Shown: positions 35,551-44,772 of the stretch, piece after piece
Layout of the letters: every line of letters begins with the position of its first letter
How positions within the stretch are numbered: the stretch's first letter is position 1
Origin: Nostoc sp. S13
GTDB taxonomy: Bacteria; Cyanobacteriota; Cyanobacteriia; Cyanobacteriales; Nostocaceae
Length of the DNA: 64,000 bases
Direction of reading: 5' to 3'
Assembly (NCBI RefSeq): GCF_029379315.1
Contig: NZ_JAQYWQ010000003.1
Coordinates: forward strand, 1-64,000
Notes under the pieces: generated by a model
Database searches by the model: none
Told to the model about the DNA's origin: nothing
The model's input: the letters and a program-made list of their open reading frames with translations, nothing else
Program-made: the position numbers and the translations under genes

Positions 35551-35765
35551 CACCTGCGTGGGCTAAGAGAAAACAGGACTTACGCACTCAAAACCTGAAA
35601 CCTAGATCCCCCCTAACCCACGCCAGTCGCCTCAAGTCGGGAAACCCGCCCACAGCGCTGGCTCCCCTTAAAAAGGGGGGAACTTTAAAAGCCCCCTTTT
35701 TAAGGGGGTTGGGGGATCTCTTGTGCGTAAGTCCTAAAAATTAAGGTTTTTAACCCACGCAGGTG
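35551..35765. mobile_element. MITE-like element (35575-35735) nested in an older inverted repeat
   Basis: The outer inverted arms CACCTGCGTGGG (35551-35562) and CCCACGCAGGTG (35754-35765) enclose a second element with ends AGGACTTACGCAC (35575) and its complement ending GTCCT at 35735. Inside the second is a palindromic core with CCCCTTAAAAAGGGGGG. An open frame across this region (35514-35744) is repeat-derived and not coding. Confidence 0.75.
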
Positions 35766-35845
35766 GGTAAAGCCTCGTGTGACGAGGTTTTGAACCGCCC
35801 TTTTAACTGGTAAAATCTACCTATACCAAAGAAGAACAAATCACC

Positions 35846-36151
35846 ATGCCTACCGAAACTAACCCAGGGAATCAAACTACCACAGGTGCTGATGCTATTG
35901 ATGAAGCGATCGCACAGGGAATTGATTTTGATGGTTCTCCCATTCCGCCTGCCAAGCTAGAACTTTATGGAAAAGTCATGGCCCTAGAAGGCAATAGACA
36001 GCGCAGTGGGGTATCTAATACTATGCGATCGCGCATTGTGCGAATCGGTGCAAAACACATACCCCAAGCAGAACTCGACCAATTACTTGTAGATGCTGAT
36101 TTTGCACCCCTAAAAGAGAAAGAAATTGCCTTTTTCTATGGTGGCAAATAA
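35846..36151 (+). CDS. conserved cyanobacterial protein of unknown function
   Basis: 101 residues, soluble. A polar N-terminal tail is followed by a helical segment (PPAKLELYGKVMALEGNRQR) and a basic middle (NTMRSRIVRIGAKHIPQAEL) ending in FFYGGK. It looks like a small nucleic-acid- or protein-binding helical bundle, but no family is assigned. It starts 80 bases after the nested element; a TAGGAGT heptamer array begins right after its stop codon. Confidence 0.6.
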   Translation: MPTETNPGNQTTTGADAIDEAIAQGIDFDGSPIPPAKLELYGKVMALEGNRQRSGVSNTMRSRIVRIGAKHIPQAELDQLLVDADFAPLKEKEIAFFYGGK

Positions 36152-36153
36152 AT

Positions 36154-36182
36154 AGAGTTAGGAGTTAGGAGTTAGGAGTTAG
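36154..36182. repeat. TAGGAGT heptamer array
   Basis: About four units of a 7-base TAGGAGT repeat begin a few bases after the TAA of the preceding gene. Confidence 0.85.
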
Positions 36183-36398
36183 TTGAGATCAGATATCTTA
36201 GCAATGTCTAGCGACAAACTCTGACACTCCTTTGCACAGCGTAATGCTGCTACGTCCCTACCGCCACATGTCTGGGCTTAACGCATCAACTCAATTATTT
36301 ACCTACTTATTAATCCTTCATTTATCTGAAGGGTTTTCAAATCTGTCAAACTTTCAGTTACCCTGAATAGGGTGTATTTAAATCTGTAACAAATATTT

Positions 36399-36656
36399 AT
36401 GCCTCCTCGTTGGCCTCGCAAACCCGATCGCAAAGACCCAGATTACCGCAAGATCGATGACCGGATGAATTTTGCCGTGCATGTGGCGATCGCTGCTACC
36501 ATAAATTCTGGCTTGTGGTTTTTCCACATCTTAAAAGGCACTACCTGGGAGTGGCTGCCGTGGGTCACTGTAAGTTGGATAGTAATAGTGTTGGTGCATC
36601 TAATTTATATTGCTGCGATCGCTAACTACAACCAAACTCCACCCAAATCCACCTGA
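36399..36656 (+). CDS. 2TM-domain small membrane protein
   Basis: 85 residues: a basic N-terminus (PPRWPRKPDRKDPDYRKIDD), then two hydrophobic helices (HVAIAATINSGLWFFHIL and WLPWVTVSWIVIVLVHLIYI) in the pattern of the PF13239-like 2TM proteins common in cyanobacteria. The basic end should stay cytoplasmic. Function unknown. There is no strong ribosome binding site before ATG 36399. Confidence 0.7.
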   Translation: MPPRWPRKPDRKDPDYRKIDDRMNFAVHVAIAATINSGLWFFHILKGTTWEWLPWVTVSWIVIVLVHLIYIAAIANYNQTPPKST

Positions 36657-36775
36657 AGACGGATTGCTGATGCTGGGGCGATTGTAACCTGTGGTAGTAG
36701 AATCAGCCTGTTAATTGAGCGATAATGTAAAAAAGCCTAAGATTTCGCACTCTTTCTTAATGTAGGGTTATTTTT

Positions 36776-37084
36776 ATGGCTAAGACTAACACCACAGAAC
36801 TACTGGAAGCCCTAGCAGCTGAAATTGGCGAAAATGTCTACATAGACATTGCCAAATGGCATCTTTATTTATCTAATGCCAAACTGCATACCCTTGTTGC
36901 TGAACAGTTGTATCCCCTAATTACTTCCAATGCTGTAAATGAAGACCAAGTTACAAAAGTCTTGCAATCAATTCCAGTAAAAATTGGCGGCGGGAGACGT
37001 GAACTTCCTTTAATCGATTTACTACCACTGCAATGCCAAGTTACCTTAGTAGATATTTTAGAAAAATATCAACGTGAAATCTAA
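36776..37084 (+). CDS. DUF3181-family protein
   Basis: 102 residues, all-helical: LLEALAAEIGENVYIDIAKW, then LYLSNAKLHTLVAEQLYPLI and VTKVLQSIPVKIGGGRRELPLIDLLP. The pattern matches DUF3181, confined largely to cyanobacteria and plastids, of unknown function. It has its own transcript, about 120 bases after the 2TM gene. Confidence 0.75.
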   Translation: MAKTNTTELLEALAAEIGENVYIDIAKWHLYLSNAKLHTLVAEQLYPLITSNAVNEDQVTKVLQSIPVKIGGGRRELPLIDLLPLQCQVTLVDILEKYQREI

Positions 37085-37375
37085 TCGCTAAAACCAAGAT
37101 TATTTCAATTAAACAATTTTCTTCGTCAGCATTCCCTGATTCAATTTTGAATTTGAGATGCTGAATTGGGGATGAGTTTACAGTGTCAATTTTATAAAAG
37201 TAAAAATCACAGATAGATATAGATGAATCTTGTAAAATTTATTTATATATGCACTATCTGGTAAAAATTCCTTTAACAATTAAGGAATCTCAGCCTTATG
37301 ATTCGGTTGAGATGTGAGTGAGTTTATCTTAAGACTTACTTTTAACTTTCATGCAAACTTATTGAGGCAATTTAC

Positions 37376-37591
37376 ATGCTTTTACAAGTCAAAGATAGTG
37401 GCGAATTGGTAAAAATTGTTGAAATTCAGGAATTACTTGACCCGAATACTAATCTTGTTCACGCAAAAGACCAAGAAGGTCAAGAAGAACAGGAACCTGA
37501 GACTTTTAAAAAAGAAAATCTTGTTTTTCCTTCAGGTGAAGTTCTACCACGCTGTTGGTTAGATGCTGACTATAGACACAACAACGCTTAA
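37376..37591 (+). CDS. small acidic conserved cyanobacterial protein
   Basis: 71 residues with a central acidic stretch (KDQEGQEEQEPETFKKENL) and a C-terminal PSGEVLPRCWLDADYR motif. Similar short proteins recur in cyanobacterial genomes, sometimes annotated as acetyltransferase without visible support. Its ATG follows a 290-base AT-rich gap without repeats. Confidence 0.6.
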   Translation: MLLQVKDSGELVKIVEIQELLDPNTNLVHAKDQEGQEEQEPETFKKENLVFPSGEVLPRCWLDADYRHNNA

Positions 37592-38052
37592 TTGATTTTA
37601 AAATCAGGTAATTGGGAATGGGAGTAAACTGATTATCCATTATCAATTTATCTAACAAGAGTAGGTGCACATGTGTGCATACGTGTCAACTTAACCTGAA
37701 AGTTAGTCTAGAAGCAGCTTTTAGAGATTATCTCGTTCCCAGTCTCTGACTCTTAATGCATTCTCAGAGGCTCCGCCTCAAGACTTGCGGCAGAGCCGGC
37801 ATGAGGTGCATTTCCAGCTTCTGGCTGGAAACGAGGTTTTAAAAGGCTTTCACCTTAAGTTGACACCACTAATATGTGTGCCCCTACTACTAAGTAGGTG
37901 GGCGGAAAAATTTATCACTATGTCATTGCGTTGGCGTTGGCGCAGCCTCTCCGTCAGGAGAAGGGTACGGAGCAAAGCGAAGTGAACCAATCGCAAGGGT
38001 TTTCGACGATTTACATTTTGTCATATAGTTAGGTTTATTTGTGCCTACTTAC
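37592..38052. other. 461-base repeat-filled gap
   Basis: The left half (about 37720-37845) holds an imperfect inverted repeat with CTCGTTCCCAGTCTC and GGCTGGAAACGAG ends and a GGCAGAGCC block similar to that at 57078-57130. The right half is the element 37891-38055. The intervening open frames appear non-coding. Confidence 0.5.
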
Positions 38053-38055
38053 TTA
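37891..38055. mobile_element. MITE-like element touching the ABA4-like stop codon
   Basis: The ends TAAGTAGGTGGGC (37891) and GCCTACTTACTTA (38043-38055) are inverted with two mismatches. The last three bases are the stop codon of the ABA4-like gene on the minus strand. The same end sequence bounds 44461-44579, so this is a family of elements. Confidence 0.6.
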
Positions 38056-38535
38056 TGTGCCAGTTGATGATACTTCTTGTTCTGCTAGCGTCGCCGTTTC
38101 ATTCTGCTGAAACTTCGGGAAAAATGCTTTAGCAATCCAGTCAGTCAAGATGTGAGACAGTAATCCTAAAGGCCCAGCAAACAAACACAAAGCTAGGGAG
38201 TGAACTGTCCAAATGCCTGTTTTCTGCCCTTCCCAATAAATCCAACGACCGACGAATAAATCCATCACTAAAAAATGAATCCAACCTGTTGCAGCAGCTG
38301 TTTCATCTGCAAAAAATCGCGCAATATCAGCTAATTGGGGATTCGATAAAGCTTGGGCATTTTCTGGCGTAATGCTGTTGATAAACAAATACAAATATAA
38401 CCCAGCTAACAGCAAAAAAGGTAGATATGATGACATTATCCACCGTGTAGCTTTCCAGTTCGGCAATAAAATCATCAACGCCCAAAATGGCAATACGAAA
38501 AGATTAGCAACGTTAAATAGTTGGGATATCGTCAT
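38053..38535 (-). CDS. ABA4-like family membrane protein
   Basis: 160 residues with four membrane helices. The conserved core is GWIHFLVMDLFVGRWIYWEG, followed by GPLGLLSHILTDW, both typical of the ABA4-like (DUF4281) family, whose plant member is needed for neoxanthin synthesis. The cyanobacterial role is not established; a carotenoid link is inference. The stop codon coincides with the end of a repeat element, so the last residues may differ from close relatives. Confidence 0.85.
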   Translation of the reverse strand: MTISQLFNVANLFVLPFWALMILLPNWKATRWIMSSYLPFLLLAGLYLYLFINSITPENAQALSNPQLADIARFFADETAAATGWIHFLVMDLFVGRWIYWEGQKTGIWTVHSLALCLFAGPLGLLSHILTDWIAKAFFPKFQQNETATLAEQEVSSTGT

Positions 38536-38712
38536 ATTTTTGTAAAGTGAAGAATGAAAATTTATTAGTTAGGAGTGATAAGTTATGAGTTATGAGTTAA
38601 AAGAAAGAAGTTAGGGATCAAGAATAATAAATTAATATTTTTAAGTTATCAGCATTTTTTTGGGTTTGTCAATTAACTAGTTATTAATAACCCCTAATCC
38701 CTAACTCTCAAA

Positions 38713-39774
38713 TTATAAAGCTACAAGTTGTGATTCTATTTCTGAGGATTTCAAATCACGACCAATGAAAACTAAGCGGGTTTGCCGGGCCTCTTCGGGT
38801 TTCCAGGGGCGATCGTAAAATTTATCAAACCGGGTTCCCACGCCCTGCATCACTAGGCGCATAGATTTATTTGGCACTGCCACAAAGCCTTTAATTCGGT
38901 AAATTTCTTGTTGTTGTGCTAATGTTTGCAACTGCTGTTGCAGCTTTTCTGGGTCAAAGGAACGATCCAAAATTAAATTAGCTGAGGTAATTTCTTCGTC
39001 GTGATTGTGGTCTTCTTCGGTATCGTGATGACTAGGACGAGAATCTAAATTATCTTCGACTGCGGCTTGAAATCCTAATAATATAGATGCATCAAGTTGA
39101 GAATGTAGGCGTAGTCCGCCGTAGGCATCGCTCTCGACAATCTTCACCACTCTGGGCAACTCTTGCTTAATCAATTCCTCAACTCTGGCTTTTGTCTCGG
39201 CATCCACCAAGTCAACTTTATTTAACACCACCAAGTCTGCACAAGCAAGTTGGTCTTCAAACAGTTCTTGTAAGGGTGTTTCATGTTCTAGACTATCATC
39301 TGCTTGCCGTTGGGCTGCGATCGCCTCTGGATCACTAGCAAATGTCCCCGCCGCTACCGCCGCACAATCTACGACGGTAATCACCGCATCCACAGTGGCG
39401 GCGTTGCGAATTTCCTGCCAGCGAAAAGCCTTAATCAGTGGTTTAGGTAAAGCTAAACCAGAGGTTTCAATCAAAATGCAGTCGATGCTATCTCGCCGCT
39501 TGATTAACTCTTGCATCATCGGGTAAAATTCTTCCTGCACGGTGCAGCATAAGCAGCCGTTAGTTAATTCAAAGATATTAGTATCGCCCTCATCATCTTC
39601 CGGGCAAACTTGACAGGATTTTAACAATTCGCCATCAATACCGAGTTCGCCAAATTCGTTGACTATAACCGCAATACGGCGTCCTTGGTTGTTTTGTAGC
39701 AGGTGGCGAATTAGGCTGGTTTTTCCACTACCTAAGAAGCCTGTAATTACTGTGACAGGAATTTTTGCAGCCAT
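38713..39774 (-). CDS. cobW: CobW/P47K-family GTP-binding metallochaperone
   Basis: 353 residues. It has Walker A GFLGSGKT at 12-19, the CxCC metal motif in GCLCCTV at about 73-79, a guanine-specificity NKVD and a CobW C-terminal domain (IYRIKGFVAVPN). A His-rich stretch (SHHDTEEDHNHDEE) sits between the G domain and the C-terminus, a usual metal-loading loop. Family members deliver Co or Zn. Cobalamin synthesis or zinc homeostasis are both possible; no cob genes are nearby and I saw no Zur site. The preceding gap is mostly unassigned. Confidence 0.8.
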   Translation of the reverse strand: MAAKIPVTVITGFLGSGKTSLIRHLLQNNQGRRIAVIVNEFGELGIDGELLKSCQVCPEDDEGDTNIFELTNGCLCCTVQEEFYPMMQELIKRRDSIDCILIETSGLALPKPLIKAFRWQEIRNAATVDAVITVVDCAAVAAGTFASDPEAIAAQRQADDSLEHETPLQELFEDQLACADLVVLNKVDLVDAETKARVEELIKQELPRVVKIVESDAYGGLRLHSQLDASILLGFQAAVEDNLDSRPSHHDTEEDHNHDEEITSANLILDRSFDPEKLQQQLQTLAQQQEIYRIKGFVAVPNKSMRLVMQGVGTRFDKFYDRPWKPEEARQTRLVFIGRDLKSSEIESQLVAL

Positions 39775-40228
39775 ATTTTTGCCGGTTCTACTCAGTATGG
39801 TAAGTTCTATCGGTTACAAACTTAAATACTGAGATTAAGCTTGGTTTGAAGATTGACTTAGTTATTTTACAGCTATTTTCAGGTAAATAGACTCGCGGCG
39901 TAGAGGCACAGCAATAGCCTATTTGTTACAGCAATTTAATAAGGTACAACAAGGGTTTGAAGCCTTTAAATTTCAGGAACTTCAATGATACAGTTTAAAA
40001 CCTGCCGATCGCTTGGGTTGAAAGCGGCTTAATAAGTCCTTAGCATGACTTTCAGAATCACTGTTCATCTCGCCCCGTGATCCACAGCCGACAATGTTTT
40101 TGACCCCAATTAGTCAGAATTTGCTTGACCGAGGTTAGTGAAGGGCGACTGTGGAGAAGAGAGGACAGGCAAAATTTAACCCATCTCTGATCAGATGGGT
40201 TAAGAAGATAGGTGATGCTGAATTATGC
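39775..40228. other. 454-base gap with unassigned conserved-looking segment
   Basis: It should contain the cobW promoter at its left end and the HigBA-like terminator at its right. A short minus-strand frame of 28 codons (40068 to 39982) begins right after GGGGCGAG, but nothing supports translation. No dispersed repeat is recognised. Confidence 0.35.
40178..40201 (-). terminator. hairpin after the HigBA-like operon
   Basis: AACCCATCT (40178-40186) and AGATGGGTT (40193-40201) form a perfect 9-bp stem with a 6-base loop, about 28 bases after the antitoxin stop. On the minus strand TTAAATTTT partly overlaps the end of the stem, a weak T-tract. Confidence 0.55.
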
Positions 40229-40522
40229 CTACATTGCATCCACCAATTCCAAACGTATCCGTTTACCAACCACTCTGGCAGCACGAGCAATGGTGTCTAA
40301 GGATACAGATAAGTTACTGGGGTCTAACAGCCGATCAAGAGATGATCTGCTAGTTTTCATCTCTTTTGCCATTGCTGCCTTATTCAACTTTTTTTCTTCC
40401 ATTGCTTTGCTAATCTGCCATGCAATAACACGTTTAGCAGCAATCAGGTTAATTTCTTCAAGTGTCCCTTCTTCTTCAAGAAGGTCATCAAGAGACGAAC
40501 CAACATATGGATTTTTGTTCAT
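40229..40522 (-). CDS. HTH (XRE-like) antitoxin of a HigBA-type pair
   Basis: 97 residues. The central region (QISKAMEEKKLNKAAMAKEM, SRSSLDRLLDPSN) is an XRE helix-turn-helix; the tail (SLDTIARAARVVGKRIRLEL) resembles HigA-like antitoxins. It overlaps the upstream toxin by four bases (ATGA). As usual for HigBA the toxin gene comes first. Confidence 0.85.
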   Translation of the reverse strand: MNKNPYVGSSLDDLLEEEGTLEEINLIAAKRVIAWQISKAMEEKKLNKAAMAKEMKTSRSSLDRLLDPSNLSVSLDTIARAARVVGKRIRLELVDAM

Positions 40523-40869
40523 CTTTGCGCCTCCACTTTTTGCTTGCGTTCTAAGGCTAACTCCAATTCTCTTTGTGGAGTTTTCTGAGTTTTTTTGATA
40601 AACCCATTGAGAAGAATCATTTTTTCGTCATAAATGCAAAACAACACACGAGCTTTTCGACCTTGAGGTAAATTTGTACGTACCTCAAATAGTCCTTTAC
40701 CCATTGGACGGCAAGTTGGCATCCCAATTGGCCATCCAATCTCTACTGTTTTAATATCCGCACCAATTAATTTTCGATCTTCTTGGTCTAAGTCCTTTAA
40801 CCAATCACGAACAGGTTCTGTACCATTTTCGTTTTGATAGAACTGTGCAGGAATTCGTTTTTCTTCCAT
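40519..40869 (-). CDS. RelE/HigB-type (Gp49-like) toxin
   Basis: 116 residues. The family core LFEVRTNLPQGRKARVLFCI and LLNGFIKKTQKTPQRELELA, with a basic C-terminus, is the pattern of Gp49-like mRNA interferases. It sits first in a two-gene operon with an overlapping HTH antitoxin. Catalytic Lys/Arg residues appear conserved, so it is probably intact. Confidence 0.85.
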   Translation of the reverse strand: MEEKRIPAQFYQNENGTEPVRDWLKDLDQEDRKLIGADIKTVEIGWPIGMPTCRPMGKGLFEVRTNLPQGRKARVLFCIYDEKMILLNGFIKKTQKTPQRELELALERKQKVEAQR

Positions 40870-41314
40870 TTATATCAAATTTTTCTAAAAATACATAAAC
40901 CTGCAAAAGTACATATTTTAGCTTTACAGAGCTATGTTTAATTAGATAAATTTGACATCACATTACTCTTGTACCTTTTTTGGTACTAATAGTCAACAGT
41001 AGACATAAGTTACTTTTCACCCATTTACTCTAAGGGCGATCGCCCCAATCCCCCAATGCGGTCAAGCCAGGGTCAGTGGAGTCAGCAGTGGGGAAGTAGA
41101 AGCCTTAAAATAATTGAGGGGCAATATCCCCATGCTTGCTTTCACAAATCAAAAGCAGTCATAGGACTATTGCCCCTAAATATTTTGAGCGTTTTTAGCG
41201 TAGGCGTAGCCCAACCCAAGCATCGCTCTTTCCTCAGAAACACCTATGAATTATCTTTCATCAGGCTGTCTGGACTTATTACTCCACACACCATAATCCG
41301 CAATCTCAACACAG
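40870..41314. other. 445-base gap before heme oxygenase 3' end
   Basis: A promoter for the HigBA-like operon is expected at the left. At about 41118-41177 the arms AGGGGCAATA and TATTGCCCCT form an imperfect structure that may end the heme oxygenase transcript. A 90-codon frame at 41056-41328 is open but overlaps the heme oxygenase 3' end and has no family resemblance. Confidence 0.4.
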
Positions 41315-42031
41315 TTACTCAGCAGTAACGAGTTCAGTACTACCGCGTGTACGACGCCGTGTGAGGGTGTTGTAAAGCATTATACCGATCGCCTTGATTA
41401 AATTGCCTTCCAATTCCTGAAACATCTTCATGTTCGTACCAAAGGCGGCGTTAGCTTCATCAACTATGCGATCGGTTGTAGCATCGTCAAGGGGTAATTC
41501 ATCCAAAGTTTGACGATATTTGGCTTTGAATGCCTTCTCATCAGGAATCTCTGGAAATTCATAAAAGGCTGTTCCTTGCCCATCAGACAAATTCATTGCT
41601 GTTACAGCAATATTTTTGAGAATTTGTCCCCCGGATAAGTCACCCAAGTAACGAGTATATGAATGGGCGATTAACAGTTCTGGTTCAGTTTGAGATATTT
41701 CTCGGATGCGCTGTACATAAGCTTCACCTGCGGGAGATAGTTTGATTTGCTCTCTCCAGTTGGCACCAAAGTAAAAACTCAGGTCTTGCTCTAGGGTATA
41801 CTTGCGGTTTAACTGGGGAAAGTTAATTTTAGAAACTATTGGGTGCTGGCGATGCTTTTCCATTTCCTCTTCCATCGCTGAGTAGACGAAGTAGAAGTTA
41901 GCAACTAGTTTCCGGTAAGAGTTTTTCTCCACTACTCCTTTTAAAAAGCACTTGACAAAACCTACATTCTCTGCCATTGTGTGGGCTTTTTTAGTGCCTA
42001 CACGTAATTTGGTTGCTAAATTGCTGCTCAT
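41315..42031 (-). CDS. ho1: heme oxygenase
   Basis: 238 residues. The proximal heme ligand is His17 (GTKKAHTMAENVGFVKCFLKG), and the distal helix has YLGDLSGGQ with the flexible Gly residues. It cleaves heme to biliverdin IX-alpha, CO and iron using reduced ferredoxin, the first step to phycocyanobilin for phycobilisomes. Similarity to the constitutive HO1 is clear. The gene stands alone, with an upstream region shared with glmM. Confidence 0.95.
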   Translation of the reverse strand: MSSNLATKLRVGTKKAHTMAENVGFVKCFLKGVVEKNSYRKLVANFYFVYSAMEEEMEKHRQHPIVSKINFPQLNRKYTLEQDLSFYFGANWREQIKLSPAGEAYVQRIREISQTEPELLIAHSYTRYLGDLSGGQILKNIAVTAMNLSDGQGTAFYEFPEIPDEKAFKAKYRQTLDELPLDDATTDRIVDEANAAFGTNMKMFQELEGNLIKAIGIMLYNTLTRRRTRGSTELVTAE

Positions 42032-42872
42032 GCTAAAATTCTCAACTTTAAAAAGTTAACTGCCGAAGTTTTGATTCACTAACGGCTAAAAAAGCCATTA
42101 AAACGTTACCTTAAAACTTTTTGATGAGAAATTATATTAAAATTTTTTAAGCTGCAATGATTTTGTAGGTTTTTACACAGCGACAAGCACAATGCAATAT
42201 AATTTTACATTTTGTTTGGTGTTTTTATTTTTTGTTGTTATGGCTGAATTTTGGTTTCCTTCTCAGCTTTCCTGAAAAACACTTGTGATCAAACAAGGGT
42301 AATATTTATTACAGTTTCTCAATAAAAATTCATAACTCAGGAGCGGAGCTTGGGATTGCTCCGCCGAGGCATCAGAATTCAGTTTGAATTGGAGTCCGAC
42401 TTTCTTGATAGCGGAGCGTTAGCGAGTCCGCGTTTAAAAGAAGTTGCCACAAACTCCTCGACTCCCGCAAGGCATTTCTCTTCTGCTGCGGGAAACTAGT
42501 ATTAAATATTTTTCCTTGATTATTACTATATCCCTTTATGGGTATAGTAATAATCAATTCTGAATTCTGTATTCTGACTCGTGATTTATTCTTTGTTATT
42601 AGCATTGCAAAGTATGAACTAATACAGATAATCAGGACTGAAGTTAAGGGCATAAAAGGAATAATTCGCTAAAATGTGGAGACTTTACTAATAATGTAAA
42701 AAGCAATGCTGATTTCATAAAATATTTACAATTAAAAAAGGATAAATTCAGTATTATTACGTAACAATAGCCTGATCTAGAATGAATTTCTAAAGATAAA
42801 AAGCATGTCAAAATTGCTGAATAAAGTCTTAAATGGTATTTTTCAGTTTGATTGTGTAGAGTGTTTAAACAT
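42032..42872. other. 841-base divergent gap with composite repeat
   Basis: The left part (42032-42320) is AT-rich and should hold the heme oxygenase promoter. About 42345-42590 is a composite of repeats with matching CAGAATTCAG-type ends and the long hairpin at 42516-42557. The right part up to the glmM start is AT-rich. A 93-codon minus frame (42372-42653) is repeat-derived. Confidence 0.5.
42516..42557. repeat. long AT-rich hairpin between ho1 and glmM
   Basis: TTGATTATTACTATA at 42516-42530 pairs with TATAGTAATAATCAA at 42543-42557 (15 bp perfect), with a CCC/GGG extension across a one-base bulge and a 5-base loop. It has no T-tract beyond the stem. Confidence 0.65.
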
Positions 42873-44345
42873 ATGGTTTCATCTATAACTCGGACGTCGG
42901 GCATTCCTGGGGGTTCTGCTTCCGAAGTTGAGGAATTGGGCAAAGGGATTGAGAGCAGTTTTGCACTGAATTTAATCCCACTGCCAGTAAATCCCTTATT
43001 TGGCACAGATGGGATTCGCGGACGAGTCGGAGAATTACTAAGTGCGCCCCTAGCATTACAAGTTGGTTTTTGGACGGGTATTGTTTTACGTAACCATGCT
43101 ACTCAAGTCGGGCCAGTCATTCTCGGACAGGACTCTAGAAACTCCAGCGATATGCTGGCAATGGCTTTGAGTGCAGGGTTAACAGCCGCAGGATTAGAGG
43201 TCTGGTATTTGGGATTATGTCCGACTCCTGGGATTGCCTATCTCACCAGCATCAGTGAAGCGATCGGCGGAGTGATGATTTCTGCTAGCCATAATCCCCC
43301 AGAAGACAATGGTATTAAGATTTTTAGTGCCGATGGTGGCAAGTTACCGCAAATATTGCAGGCAGAAATAGAAGCCGGACTGCGTGGTAAAATATCACCT
43401 ATTGCTAGAGTCAGTAATTTCGGACGGCATTACTCACGTTTCGAGTTAGTGGGGCATTATAGCGAGGCGTTGAAAAAACCCTTGAACAGTGCCCTAAATC
43501 TTCAGGGAATGAAGATTGTTTTAGACTTGGCGTGGGGAGCAGCCGTCGGGTTAGCACCATCAGTATTTACAGAAATGGGGGCAGAGGTAATCTGCTTGCA
43601 TAACGAAGCAGATGGCGATCGCATTAATGTTAATTGCGGTTCCACACACCTAGATATTCTTGCAGCAACAGTACAAGAACAGAACGCCGACATCGGCTTT
43701 GCCTTCGATGGCGATGCTGATCGCGTCTTAGGAGTAGACAATACAGGAAGGCAAGTTAACGGCGATTACATTCTTTACCTATGGGGACTTCACTTACAAC
43801 AAAAGCAACAACTACCAGACAACCTGATTGTATCTACTGTCATGGCCAACTTAGGCTTTGAGAAAGCTTGGCAACAACAGGGTGGTAACTTAATTCGCAC
43901 CGCAGTCGGCGACCAATACGTGCAAGCCGAAATGTTGCGGACTGGGGCAATGCTAGGCGGCGAACAATCAGGTCATATTCTTTGCCGTCATTATGCTATG
44001 ACTGGAGATGGTTTGTTAACAGCATTACATATGGCAGCTTTGGTGAAAGAGGCGGGTGTTTCCCTAGCAGAATTGGTAGATCAAAGCTTCCAGACCTATC
44101 CGCAATTATTGCGGAACGTGCGAGTTATTGATCGCGATCGCCGTTTGGGATGGCAAGATTGCCAACCTGTACAACAAGCGATCGCTCTTGCGGAAGTAGC
44201 AATGGGTGATTCCGGCAGAATTTTGGTTCGCGCCTCTGGCACAGAACCAGTGATCAGAGTGATGGTGGAAGCTGCCAATGCCGAACTTGCCAACCACTGG
44301 ACAAATGAATTAGTTTCCCAAGTCCAGCAGCATCTAATGGACTAA
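42873..44345 (+). CDS. glmM: phosphoglucosamine mutase
   Basis: 490 residues from ATG 42873; a TTG at 42852 is less likely. After a ~40-residue cyanobacterial N-terminal extension come [11 protein letters not shown], the phosphoserine loop [12 protein letters not shown] (Ser139), the metal loop FAFDGDADR and the phosphate-binding [14 protein letters not shown]. It converts glucosamine-6-P to glucosamine-1-P for peptidoglycan and polysaccharide precursors. A 15-bp stem hairpin follows the stop. Confidence 0.9.
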   Translation: MVSSITRTSGIPGGSASEVEELGKGIESSFALNLIPLPVNPLFGTDGIRGRVGELLSAPLALQVGFWTGIVLRNHATQVGPVILGQDSRNSSDMLAMALSAGLTAAGLEVWYLGLCPTPGIAYLTSISEAIGGVMISASHNPPEDNGIKIFSADGGKLPQILQAEIEAGLRGKISPIARVSNFGRHYSRFELVGHYSEALKKPLNSALNLQGMKIVLDLAWGAAVGLAPSVFTEMGAEVICLHNEADGDRINVNCGSTHLDILAATVQEQNADIGFAFDGDADRVLGVDNTGRQVNGDYILYLWGLHLQQKQQLPDNLIVSTVMANLGFEKAWQQQGGNLIRTAVGDQYVQAEMLRTGAMLGGEQSGHILCRHYAMTGDGLLTALHMAALVKEAGVSLAELVDQSFQTYPQLLRNVRVIDRDRRLGWQDCQPVQQAIALAEVAMGDSGRILVRASGTEPVIRVMVEAANAELANHWTNELVSQVQQHLMD

Positions 44346-44385
44346 ATTAGCTATTATCTCAGCTTTTAACAAGCGTCAATATTTC

Positions 44386-44436
44386 GTCACAGCTTCTACA
44401 AGTTAACCAGGCTTGGTTATCTGTAGAAGCTGTGAC
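44386..44436 (+). terminator. hairpin after glmM
   Basis: GTCACAGCTTCTACA (44386-44400) and TGTAGAAGCTGTGAC (44422-44436) form a perfect 15-bp stem. The 21-base loop has its own AACCA/TGGTT stem. ATTTGTATTTG follows, a poor T-tract, so this is a probable but unproven terminator. Confidence 0.6.
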
Positions 44437-44460
44437 ATTTGTATTTGCATTGTCAGAGCA

Positions 44461-44579
44461 TAAGTAAGTGGGTCAAATTAAATATAAAACCTCACCCTGC
44501 CTCCGGCTTGCCTCTCCTTGCTAAGGAGACGGATTAAGCGTAAGGTTTGATTTTATATTTAATTATGCCTACCTATTTA
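44461..44579. mobile_element. MITE-like element related to 37891-38055
   Basis: The left end TAAGTAAGTGGGTC followed by AAATTAAATATAAAA is mirrored at the right by TTTTATATTTAATTATGCC and ACCTATTTA. The inverted ends are about 30 bp long and imperfect. With the glmM hairpin this fills most of the gap before the hpsL-like gene. Confidence 0.65.
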
Positions 44580-44772
44580 TCTGGCTAATTTATATTTTGG
44601 AAACAGGAGAGAATCTTTTTGATAATTCCAAAAGATTAAGATTTAGCATTTTTAATCGCAAATTATTAAATCAATCAGTTAGAAATGAATTCCGATTGTA
44701 CGAGTTAGAGCAATCCAAAGAAATTTGTCAACTATAATAGATTTTCTGAGGCTGATAGGCTACAGCACCACC

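Noticed and set aside
35514-35744. 76-codon frame starting in TTG
   Set aside because: It runs through nested repeat elements and is not conserved-looking protein.
41056-41328. 90-codon frame before heme oxygenase
   Set aside because: It overlaps the 3' end of ho1 on the other strand, has odd composition and no recognised family.
42372-42653. 93-codon minus-strand frame
   Set aside because: It is encoded by a composite repeat including the long hairpin at 42516-42557.
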